Source: Canna indica
Taxonomy: Eukaryota > Streptophyta > Magnoliopsida > Zingiberales > Cannaceae
Assembly (NCBI GenBank): GCA_034359265.1
Contig: CP136898.1
Span: forward strand, 36,913,501 to 36,977,500
Direction of reading: 5' to 3'
DNA: 64,000 nucleotides
The position numbers and the translations under genes are program-made. The notes beneath the pieces were generated by a model. It did no database searches and was not told the origin of the DNA. It was given only the letters and a program-made list of their open reading frames with translations. Below, one piece after another: positions 1 through 9,921 of the stretch (its first letter is position 1; each line of letters opens with the position of its first letter).

Positions 1-639
1 GTTATGAATTAGGAATTAACCCTTAGCCCTAATCCAACTATCTTTGCTCTTATGCAGGATATGGGTAAAAGCTTGTTAATATTAACTTAACATCATTCAA
101 AAATTTCCTATGTATTAATATTAATTTCTATAATAATGCTATCTTAATGTCTGTGTGCACCAGTAAAGTATCTTTTAGCCATTTTTTTTCTGGTTTAACT
201 TTCAGCCTTTCACGGGTAATAATTTAGTTTTTTATTTGCATGAGAAGTTTAAGATATGGACTCATATTAATTCAGTTCATTTGACATGTGCTTTGCTTCT
301 TTATTCTTTTGAGCAGTCAAACTTCATGCAGGGTGATTATCCTTGCCTTGAGCATTCATGTGCTGTTGCATGAAATACTCAATGTTAGTATATCACTTAA
401 TATTAAATTCGTTGTTCTTCAATATAATGCTTACATTTTGATCTCAGCATCATCAGATGTAGGATTTATCTATCTCCATTCACAATATTCTTGCTCTCAG
501 GTCATGGCTCAGTGCTGATAATGGTTATAATCAAGGATTATAGTCTTTCATAAAATTTTGTTTGTTTGATGCTGTTTAGCAATATGCTTTTTCATTCCTC
601 CCTAACAAGGGGTATTAACCTGTATATCTTCTTGTGCAG
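1..639 (+). other. AT-rich sequence upstream of the MPP-beta exons, probably intron
   Basis: I find no stretch here that encodes the residues normally preceding the first visible exon of the peptidase gene. Several pyrimidine-rich tracts ending in AG occur, but none opens a recognisable exon. It is most likely a long intron of the gene whose last exons start at 640. Confidence 0.4.
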
Positions 640-1187
640 TTAAAATCTGCACTTTTGCTTCACATTGATGGATCCACTGCTGTTGCTGAGAATAATGGCC
701 GTCAGGTAGATATCAGTGCACAATACTTGTGTTACTAAGGGTCAGCTTTTGTTATTGTATGTTTATAATTTTGCCTCGAATATTATCAAAAGGGCTATCA
801 TTTGTTATTGTATGCAGATGCTGACATATGGGCGGGTGGTACCATTTGCCGAGCTGTTTGCTCGCATAGACGCCGTTGATGCTGCAGCAGTAATGGAGAC
901 AGCAAGGAACTTCGTAATCAATAAGGTAACTAGTCTTATTTTTTGCTTATTGAAATAGTAGAATATATACATATAAACTTTATAGGAATGTGGAATAAGA
1001 ACTGCTTTGTGGTGGAATCTGGTATAATGAAATCTATTCAAATGTGCTTGAAAGTCCAGTATGTAATTTGACAAAATTTTCGTCAATGCTAATCCACTGA
1101 ATGGTTCAGGATGTCGCACTTGCTGCAATGGGCCCAATCCAGGAATTGCCAGAGCACGGCTGGTTCCGCTCTCAGACTGCCGCTTAG
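640..1187 (+). CDS. Mitochondrial-processing peptidase beta-type subunit, last three exons (5' part outside the window)
   Basis: Three exons join in frame at 640-705, 818-925 and 1110-1187, each bounded by AG/GT splice sites, and end at TAG 1185-1187. They give 83 residues. Motifs matching the C-terminal domain of plant MPP-beta (core I-type subunit of the bc1 complex, an M16 peptidase that removes presequences in the matrix) are LKSALLLHIDG, GRQMLTYGR, ELFARIDAVDA and AAMGPIQELP. The catalytic HxxEH region would lie in the unseen N-terminal half. Two oddities: the usual plant C-terminus after WFR (an Arg-rich Tyr-ending tail) is replaced by SQTAA and stop, and the normally acidic position before GRQ reads ENN. 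It may be a diverged paralogue or a decaying copy, because upstream exons are not visible. The start is outside the window. Confidence 0.72.
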
Positions 1188-1964
1188 TGTGACTGGAAAA
1201 TGTGAACTTTCACACTGCACTTGTATGTTTCACCATTTGCTAAAATTATTCCAAACAAGAGCCCAAGTATCCATCTCTTGATTCATTCCATTTTATTTCA
1301 AATTTCTGTAACTTATATAGTATTCTGTTGCTGTGGTATTGTATCATCAATCTTCCTTTAACTTAATGTGATCTTTCCCTGCTTAATATGTATTAAGCAA
1401 TTTTCCATGTACCTATCTAATCTATAGACATCAACTAGCTTACACCTTTAGGACATGTGCCTTTTAGTGAAGTATTCAATTCGATCCCTATTTGCCTTTG
1501 TGATGTAATGATTTTAATATAATGAATTCATTTTTAGGAGAAACTGAGCCAGGCTGTATTTGAGTATTACAAATTGAACTTTAGCGGTGTGGGTTTCAAA
1601 CAAACCAATCTGAAAACTATTTGGCTTCTGGTCTCAAGTTTATCCGTAATCCAAAAAAATTGAGTTGCATTCAAGATTTATATTACAATTTACAAAAATC
1701 TAGAACAGTGCTCCTGTGTTGTGGTGACCTCCATGCAAAGTTTGTCTACATGTTTGATATGTTCAATACATTATTCAAGTGGTAATTAATAACATGTTGG
1801 TGGTTTATAATTATGTGGACACATGAACAGATTGCACATCTAAATTTTTTTTATGAACAATGTATAGGAGTTGAATAAAAAAATATTGTTGAAAACAATG
1901 CGAGCCGGTGAAATTTTACAACATGTGAGAATGAATTATAAAGTGTTGTGTGCGTGAGAATGAT
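1188..1964. other. 3' flank of the peptidase gene; no further gene seen
   Basis: AT-rich sequence following the stop codon, presumably the 3' UTR and then intergenic DNA. I see no ORF, repeat unit or RNA structure that I can name. Confidence 0.4.
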
Positions 1965-2528
1965 TTATAAAAGAGTAATTACCTAAATATATTCTGAATT
2001 ATTTATTTATTTTTTATTTGCGGTCAATTTTAAAATATTATCAAATTATATATCCAACTTTGATATTTGTTTCAATTATATTACTCCGTTAATTCTTTGT
2101 CGATAGTCCTGTTAAGATGATGACGTGACTTTCTAATGTGGATTAAAATAATATTTTTTATTTTAAAAATAAAAAACCATTTTAATTTATATTAAATAAT
2201 ATAAAATAATTTTTTATTTTATATTAAAGAATCACTCCGAGACATGTTCGGGGTGAACATGAAGTGAATTTTTAATATAAAATATAAAATATTATTTTAT
2301 ATTATTTAATATAAATTGACGTGATTTTTATTTTTATTTTTTTGAAATAAAAAATATTATTTTAATCCACATCATCGTCTTAACGGTGCTGCCGGCGGAG
2401 AGTTGACGGGAGGGTGTAATTGAGACAAATGTTAAAATTCGAGATACAATTTGATAATATTTTAAAATTGATAATAAATGAGAAAAAATGCATAGTTCAG
2501 GATATATTTAGATAATTATCTTTTATAA
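1965..2528. mobile_element. Foldback (long inverted repeat) element, MITE-like
   Basis: The whole segment is nearly self-complementary. The left arm (about 1965-2160) matches the reverse complement of the right arm (about 2345-2528): TTATAAAAGA at the left edge faces TCTTTTATAA at the right. Long stretches also pair, such as TCAATTTTAAAATATTATCAA and GTGGATTAAAATAATATTTT. The centre is a second AT-rich inverted repeat around 2165-2330. No protein is encoded. I could not define a clean target-site duplication, so the superfamily (Mutator-like foldback or other) is open. Confidence 0.75.
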
Positions 2529-2842
2529 AATATTGATCAAAACTTGTTTAAAACTTTTCACAAGGTATGTCTCTGTTGCTTCATGATCAAAACTTGTTTG
2601 TATGGAATAAGTGATTGTGCCAAATTATTGACTTACTCTATGCTTATTTGCTTATTACTTTGGCCTGTTGGCCATGAAACCTCTTTGTCATGTGCTTCTT
2701 TTTCACCCTAAATGAGTTAATAAGATTCTTATGAAAGGAACACGTGGACATTAATGTCTTTCTTGAGACGAAAAGGGTTACTGACCTTCTGCTGCTCCTA
2801 TTTAACGATGATGTGTTACTAATCATACACGTTACATGTCGG

Positions 2843-2898
2843 CTCCATTAACGAGTTCTTGATGCCATTTCTCCATTAACGAGTTCTTGATGCCATTT
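2843..2898. repeat. Perfect 28-bp tandem duplication
   Basis: The unit CTCCATTAACGAGTTCTTGA plus 8 further bases occurs twice back to back (2843-2870 and 2871-2898) with no mismatch, so the duplication is probably recent. Confidence 0.9.
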
Positions 2899-3380
2899 CG
2901 AAAATGGGACAGTATAACAATAATTTTTAAAATATTTTGGATACTTTTGGGCAAAAAAATGTAGATAAAAATAAGCTAATTTTAGTAAACACGGAGATAG
3001 ATTAGTATATTCTTCCTAAGATAAAACATAAGGGAAAAAAATTTCATAGGATTTTTTATCTTATGTACACCGGATATAATGTCAATTTTATATTCTAGTA
3101 TCCAAGCACTAAATAAAGAAAGGATTAAGATCCATCACTTCTCTCATCCTCTTTTATCTCATGAAGCAAACATGCTCTTAATATATGTCTTGTTGATATG
3201 CTAATTTTCTTAGTAGTACTGGTTAGAAAATAAAACTATAATGAAGACGAATAGAAGGAATTTAAATAGAGTAAAGAAAATAGTAGTGTAATGTAATAAA
3301 GGTAACTTAGGCCGTTTTGACAATGTGACACATTAAGGATTTTAAATACCTTATGTTATTTTGCTATGTTGTTATGTTAA
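2899..3380. other. AT-rich intergenic sequence, nothing recognised
   Basis: No ORF of note, no repeat structure and no RNA gene seen. Confidence 0.4.
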
Positions 3381-3524
3381 ATGTTCTTGCTTGAAGTCGG
3401 GGTGATGCGGTCTAGCACATCAACTGGTCCGGTGCGACTCTGGCAGGAGGATTGCAAAGACACTTTGGCGCTCAAGTAAGAAAGAATCCTAGGTGTGAGT
3501 GTGGAAATTGGAAATGAAATTGAG
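3381..3524 (-). mobile_element. Family X LTR-like fragment, part 1 (continues at 19747)
   Basis: Reverse complement of the same unit seen at 29750-30080 and 30590-30938: the stretch reading TTGCAAAGACACTTTGGCGC here matches CTTGAGCGTCGGAGTGTCTT on the other strand there. It stops exactly at the TTGAG target duplication of the solo LTR. The rest of the unit, with its TATA-like segment, resumes at 19747. It is therefore the oldest layer of the nest. Confidence 0.65.
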
Positions 3525-5264
3525 TGTAATACTCGCAATTTTTTTTATTTAATTATTTCAGTGGGATAATTTGGTCGCGCGTCGGGATTGGCTAGATGAA
3601 ACATCGGAGAGCTTGAATTGAAGATTAACCTTTGCGCACAAAGAAATTAATTCATCTAGGTTTGATTAGTCCTTAGATGGGTTGTTTGATTCGAGACGAG
3701 TCCGGAGGTTCGAGTGGAACTCGAATCAGACTTGTATTGGTTGAGTTATGGCTTATTTTAGATTCAACTTAAGTTAAGGGGCACTTTGGTCATTTGGCGA
3801 TTGAGGTTTTATTATTTATACCTCATCCCTCAGGGACATGCGGCTGATAGCCGCAGCCGCCCATCCCCCCTTGGGCGTCCAAAGGAAGAGGCACGTGCAT
3901 GGAGAGGGAGAAAAAGAATATTGGCAGACTGCTCCTTGGAGCGTCGGACGGCAGAAAACTATGCGATCGGTGGAGTGTCCGTGGTCAGATCGTAATGAAA
4001 TTTGGACTGTAAGTTTTATACTTCTTAGTTCACATTCTGATCGGTGGTGATTAGTTTTTGACGGCCGGATCTATTGCTATCATGGAATTACCGAAGCTCT
4101 GTTTTTGACTTTCTTCTCCAGAATTTTGCTACGTCGAGTTCCGCTGATTCGGGCAATCGGGATCATATCCTATGTCTGATCGGGCTGAAATTTGGGAAGC
4201 ATGTTCGAGACCCCTTGCTCCTGGATGTGAACGATGGAGATTAGATTTGGACGGCTAGATCTTGGGTTACACGAGAGGAAAGGAGAAGGCATGGGAATAA
4301 CTCGAATTTGGGCAGCGCAACCGGACTCGTGGGAGCGCGGAGGACTGTCTTCCTTTTCAATCTCTTTCTCCCGTTAGTGATTTTCTTGCATGAATTGTGA
4401 TTGTTTTCTCTTCTTGGCCGCCCCTCACCATGTGGGAGAAATCTAGGATTTCTTGATTGATTAGAGTTGAATTTTGTAAGGGGGTTCTCTCTTGGAATTT
4501 AAAGGTTTTAAGGTGTGAATGATTGATTTTTGGGACAACGAAATCTAGGTAGAACTCTCCTTTTTGTTTGCATCTGCCCACTGTAGGAGAAGAAGAATAG
4601 AAGATTTCTTTATATAAATATGTTTCCTTTTGATTGAAATCATTTGTAATGATCATGGGTGGACTTTTAACTGTGGAAGTCACGCATGCTTATGAAGATG
4701 GAATCCCAAGCATGAGATTTGACCAATTGACCTTATTATTGCTTTCTTTTGGTGATCAACGTATGTGACTACAGAGGAGTGTAAGATCAGTGGTCCAATG
4801 CCTCTTTTAACTAGTTCCGAAAATGTAATCTGACCTCTCTAACAAGATTTTTTCTTTTTTTGTTAAAAAAAAATGGTATGAACAATATCTATATGATACA
4901 AGTTAATTAGCAAACCTAGGTATTGTATTCACATCATTTAATTTCGCCTGTTAAGGGATAATTGATGAGATTCTCAATTGAATTGGATTTTTCTTATTCA
5001 GTTATATGATGTTGAAATTGATATATAATTTGATGCTGAAAATTCATTTAGTTGATGCTGAAATTTCATAAGATTAGAATGCTGAAATTAAATTCTAGTA
5101 TGCTGATAATTACTCTGTTTTGTTGGAAATTTGGTTAGACACATGCTGAGTTGATTTTCTAGTTTGAGATGCGGATTTATTGTGTAAAATATCGATATGA
5201 TCTATCGATCTTTATGTACGCTAGGATTTATGAATTTAAAAACTATTTTGGTGACCATAATTAT

Positions 5265-5413
5265 GTTGCTATTATCATGGTGATTATATTTCATGTTGTT
5301 ATTATCATGATAAATATATTTCATGTTGTTATTGTCATGATGATCATATTGTATGTTACTATTATCATGGTGATCCTATTTTATGTTGTTGTTATCATAT
5401 TGATTATATTCAT
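5265..5413. repeat. Minisatellite, 30-bp unit x 5, inside the solo LTR
   Basis: Five consecutive units of the form GTTGYTATTATCATGGTGAT plus 10 bases: four of 30 bp and one of 29 bp, with scattered substitutions. Its reading frame is open and gives a hydrophobic peptide, but this follows from the repeat period and does not indicate a gene. Confidence 0.9.
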
Positions 5414-6106
5414 GTGGAGGCTATCATGACATATGATATGTAGATAATCATGGTGATTATTGTACTTGTATATTGAATTCATATTAGATAACATGCCTAA
5501 ATTGGTCTCTACATTAATTGAGTAGTTGCTGGAATTTTATTTAGCATGTAGAATTTATTTAATTAAATGCAGAAATTGTGTATTTATTTGCTGGAAATTA
5601 TTAGATAAATGCAGTAATTAAATTGTAGCGATGTCCTATTTTTGGAACGCTGTGAATTAAAATATAATTACAGTAATTATCCACAAGGGTGTTAATTATA
5701 GGAGAATGCTTGTAATATTTATTGTGTATCAAAGATGAATAATAATAGAGATGTATGTGACATGTAGAACATGAAATCATGACGTACCCCTACTAATGGA
5801 TGACAGTAAATAGTAGAAATTAAATACTTAATTTCGAACATAGGGACATCATAAGTAGGGACACGGAACTATGTTCTACGAGCATGATAGTCATACCTTG
5901 CACCCAATAAGGAAGGGTGGCATTTAAGGGTTTGACGAAGAAAGCCCGGGAAGGGGCTGGGTACGGGCGCATGCCTGGGTAGTTGGATGGGTAGAGAATC
6001 CTTGGATGCACTGTGTATTGTGTATTGTGCTTGTGATGGCCGAGCTGATGAGCGTACTCAGCAATGAATGAGGGGTCTTGAGATTGCACCAGTGAGCCAC
6101 GCTGGT

Positions 6107-6191
6107 GTTAGACCTGAGTTTGGGATGGATGGGCGAATCCCAACCTGATGTTAGACTTCAGTTGGGTTGGATGGGCGAATCCCAACCTAGT
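6107..6191. repeat. Imperfect tandem repeat, about 43-bp unit x 2
   Basis: GTTAGACYTSAGTTKGGRT and GGATGGGCGAATCCCAACCT occur in order in both units within the solo LTR. Confidence 0.8.
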
Positions 6192-6559
6192 GGGGTACCG
6201 GAAGTTAGCTAGCCATCATAGCTGAAGGTCCCGAGGTTTTGCATATGTAGGTTGAGTTGATATGTGCACATCATGGAAATGAAATTTCATGCTTGTATGG
6301 CCAATTGTGGCCGGGTATTATTCATGCATGTGAGGCCGGTTGTGGCCAAGTATTATTTACACATGTGGGCCAGAGATATGACTGAATATTCCTTCTGTGG
6401 TACGGGGCCAGATATGGCCAAATACTCTTGTTTATGTAGGTTGGCCAATCGGCTAGATGTTGTATTAAATTCCCGAGTTTATCTGAGAATGTATTTCCTG
6501 TTATATACTTATGATTTGGGATTTAGGTGGAGGTTCGGTAGAACCACACTACTAGAATA

Positions 6560-7040
6560 ACGAGCATCAGCAATAGTTGGATATGTTGCTACACCGTTGC
6601 TGAAGACCATCATCAACGGTCAGCAATGGCTGCTCCCGTTGCAACGCAGCCGTTGCAGAAGATCGCGTACCTGATAACTTAACAACGGATCTATAATAGT
6701 CGATTACGCCATTGTTAATGATATTATTAGCAATGGTTCCACAACGAGTTATATCCGTTGTTGATACATTATCAACCACGGCTCAGCAACGAGGCGCGAC
6801 TGTTGCTACTACTTTTATCAGCAATGGTTCTACAACGGCGTGTCGACTGTTGCGAATATTGCCATCAGCAACGGCCGCCACGCCATTGCAAAGCCTTTGT
6901 TGAAAGGCTATTGCTAAGCCGTTGCTGTTGTTCATCAGCAACGACTTTAAGTTTGCGGCCCAAGTATTACGATACACTTTCAGCAATGGGTTTTACAAGG
7001 ATGACCGTGAAAAGACCGTTGCTGATGATGTTAACCTGTA
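6560..7040. repeat. Subterminal repeat array of the outer CACTA, left side
   Basis: The core CAGCAACGG and its reverse complement CCGTTGCTG recur many times with substitutions. In En/Spm elements such subterminal repeats are bound by TnpA and are needed for end pairing. The array here is more mutated than that of the inner element. Confidence 0.8.
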
Positions 7041-7371
7041 ACTGAGAAATTTTAAAATTAGAAATTTGCATTGATACATTTATAACCTTATACGTAATTC
7101 ACACACCCATAAACACATTCATTCAAATACACATACATTCACACACACATCACAAATACACACAGATATACATCAAAATAATTATACTTATAATTATAAT
7201 TATCCACAATCGTATAAAAAATATACAAAATCAAAAGTATCGTATCAACACGATATGAATCAATATATCAAGTCACAAAATAAGTAACTCTAAGATATCC
7301 AAGTAACAAGTATATAACAAGTAAATATCCAAGTCAATCAAGTCATAAAATAATAAAAGCTCACTACGATG
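7041..7371 (-). other. 3' flank of the outer TnpA-like gene
   Basis: AT-rich sequence with a CA-rich run (CACACA, ATACACATACATTCACACA). It is the reverse complement of the inner element at about 15000-15240. No gene seen. Confidence 0.6.
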
Positions 7372-8614
7372 GTGGAGGAAGGTCGGGATCATACGGCGGG
7401 GTCTGGAGTGCTTGAGTGTATACCGGTGTGGACTGAGTCAATGACGATGTATATGAGTATACACCGCTGGGATGATCTGTCATCTGTCTCAGCATGACAT
7501 GCATCTCAGCCATCATCTGTCTCTGATGAGCCATCATCTCACTCTGTCATGCGACTGTCTCCTCTAGTGTCGATATCCTCCTATTCTGATTATTAATCTT
7601 GGAGGTGGAGGGTCGCTCACCGACTGTCGGAGGGGTTGGTGCCCCAAGTGGCCTGAGCACAGCTCACGCATGGCCACTATCAGCAAAGCCATAGACACGG
7701 CCGAGGTCCCAGCCACCTGTAGCCTCGACCTACGCTCCTGCGTCAAAGTCCTCGGGGGTGCCCTCGCGCTGCGTCATTGTTTGAGTGTAGGTCTCGTACA
7801 CGAGTTTGGTTTTTATTTCATACTTTTTCTAAAACTTAAATTGTAAATAAATAATGCATAATTAAAATAAATATCCTTACCATGATGACTACAGTGCGGG
7901 TGTCGATGTACTCCTTCGCCCCATGTCCTCTACGGTGAGTCCGCTCAAACACCTCCATCGGGGATGGTCGTTGGATAGTTATGTCATCCATCACCGTCAT
8001 CTACATTTACAAAACAAATACATTAATTAGTACATAGGGTAACAAATAAAATATATAATTCAAAATAAGGTATAATACTTACCATGTGGCTCGCGTGCAC
8101 GATAAATGAAACAGAGCCGCTAGTGTGACGCGCTCCTCCCTCGGACATGCGATTTCTCACCGCAGTTCGTGATACTTCCTGCCATCGTTCGGTCGACCAT
8201 ATCGACACGAGCTAATCCCAAATATCTAGAGTAACCCAATTAGGGTCATATCCCCGAGTCTCCGCTATGGTTGTGGCCCCAGCTCGGGCCATCGCCTGTG
8301 CCCGGGCCTTCCCCAATTGGCAATTGTACCTCTGCCAGGAAATGACCTCCCATGCATTGTAAATGAATGGCCTTTGCTCCTCTGACCAAGTATAACGAGT
8401 CTGCAAAACAATAATATCAGTACCAATAATAATCAAGTTGATTAAAATTTTTTAAATACATGTATATAAATTTTTTGAATACGTACCTCAAACTTGCGTC
8501 AGAGCATGTCCACGTGCTCACGGGGCATGTGAGACCAACTGGGCCAGGCCCCATGCATATATGGTCGGATTGTCCCCGATATAGTCTTGGGGACATCCTC
8601 CTACTCGAACCTGC
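7372..8614 (-). pseudogene. TnpA-like (Ptta/En/Spm family) gene of the outer CACTA, exons 2-5
   Basis: By comparison with the inner copy, read on the minus strand: exon 2 about 8484-8612 (corresponding to 13745-13870), exon 3 about 8083-8402 (13939-14255), exon 4 about 7878-8000 (14331-14452) and exon 5 about 7372-7805 (14540-14989). Exon 3 encodes RYTWSEEQRPFIYNAWE and NRMSEGGARHTSGSVSF, hallmarks of the plant Ptta/En/Spm transposase family, the DNA-binding partner of the tnp2 transposase. Exon 1 lies at 15700-15873, because the inner CACTA landed in intron 1. Small frame differences and the interruption make this a pseudogene. Confidence 0.75.
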
Positions 8615-8644
8615 ACAACAAAAATAAACACTACTAGAAACTTG

Positions 8645-8940
8645 GTCTTCAGCAACGGCTATCAGCAACGACCGCTCAAGCCGTTGCTATTTGCAACGGC
8701 ATTCTTACGGCCGCTCGAACCGTTGCAGATATGTTGTATCTGCAACGGCTTTCTAACGGACATGCGAGCCGTTGCTGATGATGTTAATTATCAGCAACGG
8801 CTTTCTAATGGACAAGTGAGCCGTTGCAGATGATAACTTATTAGCAACGGCTTGCTAACGGACAAGTGAGCCGTTGCTGATGATAACTTATCAGCAACGG
8901 CTTTCTAACGGGCGAGTGAGCCGTTGCTGATAAGTTTATA
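8645..8940. repeat. Subterminal repeat array of the inner CACTA, left side
   Basis: Regular inverted pairs: CAGCAACGGCTTTCTAACGG followed by GAGCCGTTGCTGAT, repeated about every 60 bp and separated by short AT spacers. These are candidate TnpA-binding sites. The regularity suggests a younger element than the outer one. Confidence 0.85.
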
Positions 8941-9657
8941 TTGGTCGCAGATCGTGCCCGCCCCCCTTCTTCCTCCCGCTGCTGCTGCCGCCGCCTCCTC
9001 TCCTGCCTCTCGCCGCCGCTGCCGACGCCGATGACGCCGACGACGCCTCCCGCTGCTGCCGACACTGTCAGGTATGTGCCCTCCGCCCGGCCGTCTCTTC
9101 CCGTTGCGGCTGGTAGAAAATCCGACTGAAACCCTAAAAATAGGGTTTCAGTCGGCGGTGGTCGGCCGATGGCCGCCGCCGGACCTTGTACATTGGTCGG
9201 ACAGTGTGTCCTGCCACTGTACGCCGGCGCCGGAGTCCACCTGACTCCGGCGCCGGAATTTGTAGTTTAATAATATTTTTTTTATTGTTTTTAATTGTTA
9301 ATTAATTGTTAATTAATTATTTAGATTAATTATTTCGATTAATTGTTTAATTTGTTAGAATAATTTTTAGGGTTTAGATTAATTACGGAATTATCCAATT
9401 CGGATGCGCGCCGGAATCGTCCACTTCGGACGCGCGCCGGAATCGTCCAATATGGACTCGAACTGTCTCGAAACATTTAGAAAATAATCATCCATCCGAC
9501 GAGTTGATATGTTTCACGTACGCATCGACGAGTCAGATATGATTTAGCAAAACCTTAGATCCGTTCGGGGATTGTATGTTCGTGTAAAAGAAGTAGATGA
9601 TCTTTTATACGACGTACAATTCTTGAATTGTCCCTGATTGGACAATTTGGGAATATA
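8941..9657 (+). other. GC-rich to AT-rich 5' leader region of the inner CACTA
   Basis: A GC-rich stretch (8950-9250) contains CGCCGC/CTGCTG runs and a self-complementary CCCTAAAAATAGGG at about 9132. AT-rich sequence follows, with a short tandem repeat of CGCGCCGGAATCGTCCA at about 9407-9450. It is probably the promoter and 5' untranslated part of the transposase transcript. No protein is assigned. Confidence 0.5.
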
Positions 9658-9847
9658 GTTATTTGTACTGCACTTACGTTTTTATTTTAACTGTTAACTA
9701 ATTATTCTAAATTTCGGCAATATCTCTCTTGTTCTCCGATACGCGCCCAGATGATATGCGTATTCGGAGAACTGTAGGGAGATGCTGCCAAAATTTAGAA
9801 TAATTAGTTAACAGTTAAAATAAAAACGTAAGTGCAGTACGAATAAC
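9658..9847 (+). repeat. About 190-bp near-perfect hairpin upstream of the transposase
   Basis: The left arm (9658-9729) reads outward as GTTATTTGTACTGCACTTAC and the right arm (about 9776-9847) ends GTAAGTGCAGTACGAATAAC, pairing over about 72 bp with only a few mismatches. The loop itself pairs (GTTCTCCGATACGC with GCGTATTCGGAGAAC). It lies 74 bp before the transposase ATG, so it would fold in the 5' leader RNA. A decayed version is present at the matching place in the outer element. Confidence 0.88.
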
Positions 9848-9921
9848 ATAAATCCCGAATGGAATAGGACAATCTCACCTAAAGACATTAACCAAAGAAA
9901 TTGTCATTGATTGACAGAATC

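Larger units (their letters stand above)
3525..6546 (+). mobile_element. Solo LTR, Ty3/gypsy Tekay/Del-like, left part (right part 19379-19746)
   Basis: It begins TGTAATACTCGC and, skipping the CACTA insertion, ends ATGTGACA at 19746. The 5-bp target-site duplication TTGAG lies at 3520-3524 and again at 19747-19751, which fixes both ends. The joined LTR is about 3.39 kb, with no internal retrotransposon sequence, so it is a solo LTR left by LTR-LTR recombination. The long LTR and the TGTAATAC...GTGACA ends resemble Tekay/Del chromoviruses (inference). A TATTTATA at about 3813 may be its promoter box. Confidence 0.85.

Noticed and set aside
3786..4050. Two overlapping small plus-strand ORFs
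   Set aside because: They fall in the transcribed part of the solo LTR, have no motif and are mutually exclusive frames.
5169..5429. Small hydrophobic membrane protein
   Set aside because: The open frame exists because the 30-bp minisatellite unit is a multiple of three. The peptide is just the repeated unit.
6264..6560. Cys/His-containing small protein
   Set aside because: Made of repeated GTGGCCR-type words inside the solo LTR, and its frame runs into the CACTA terminal repeat.
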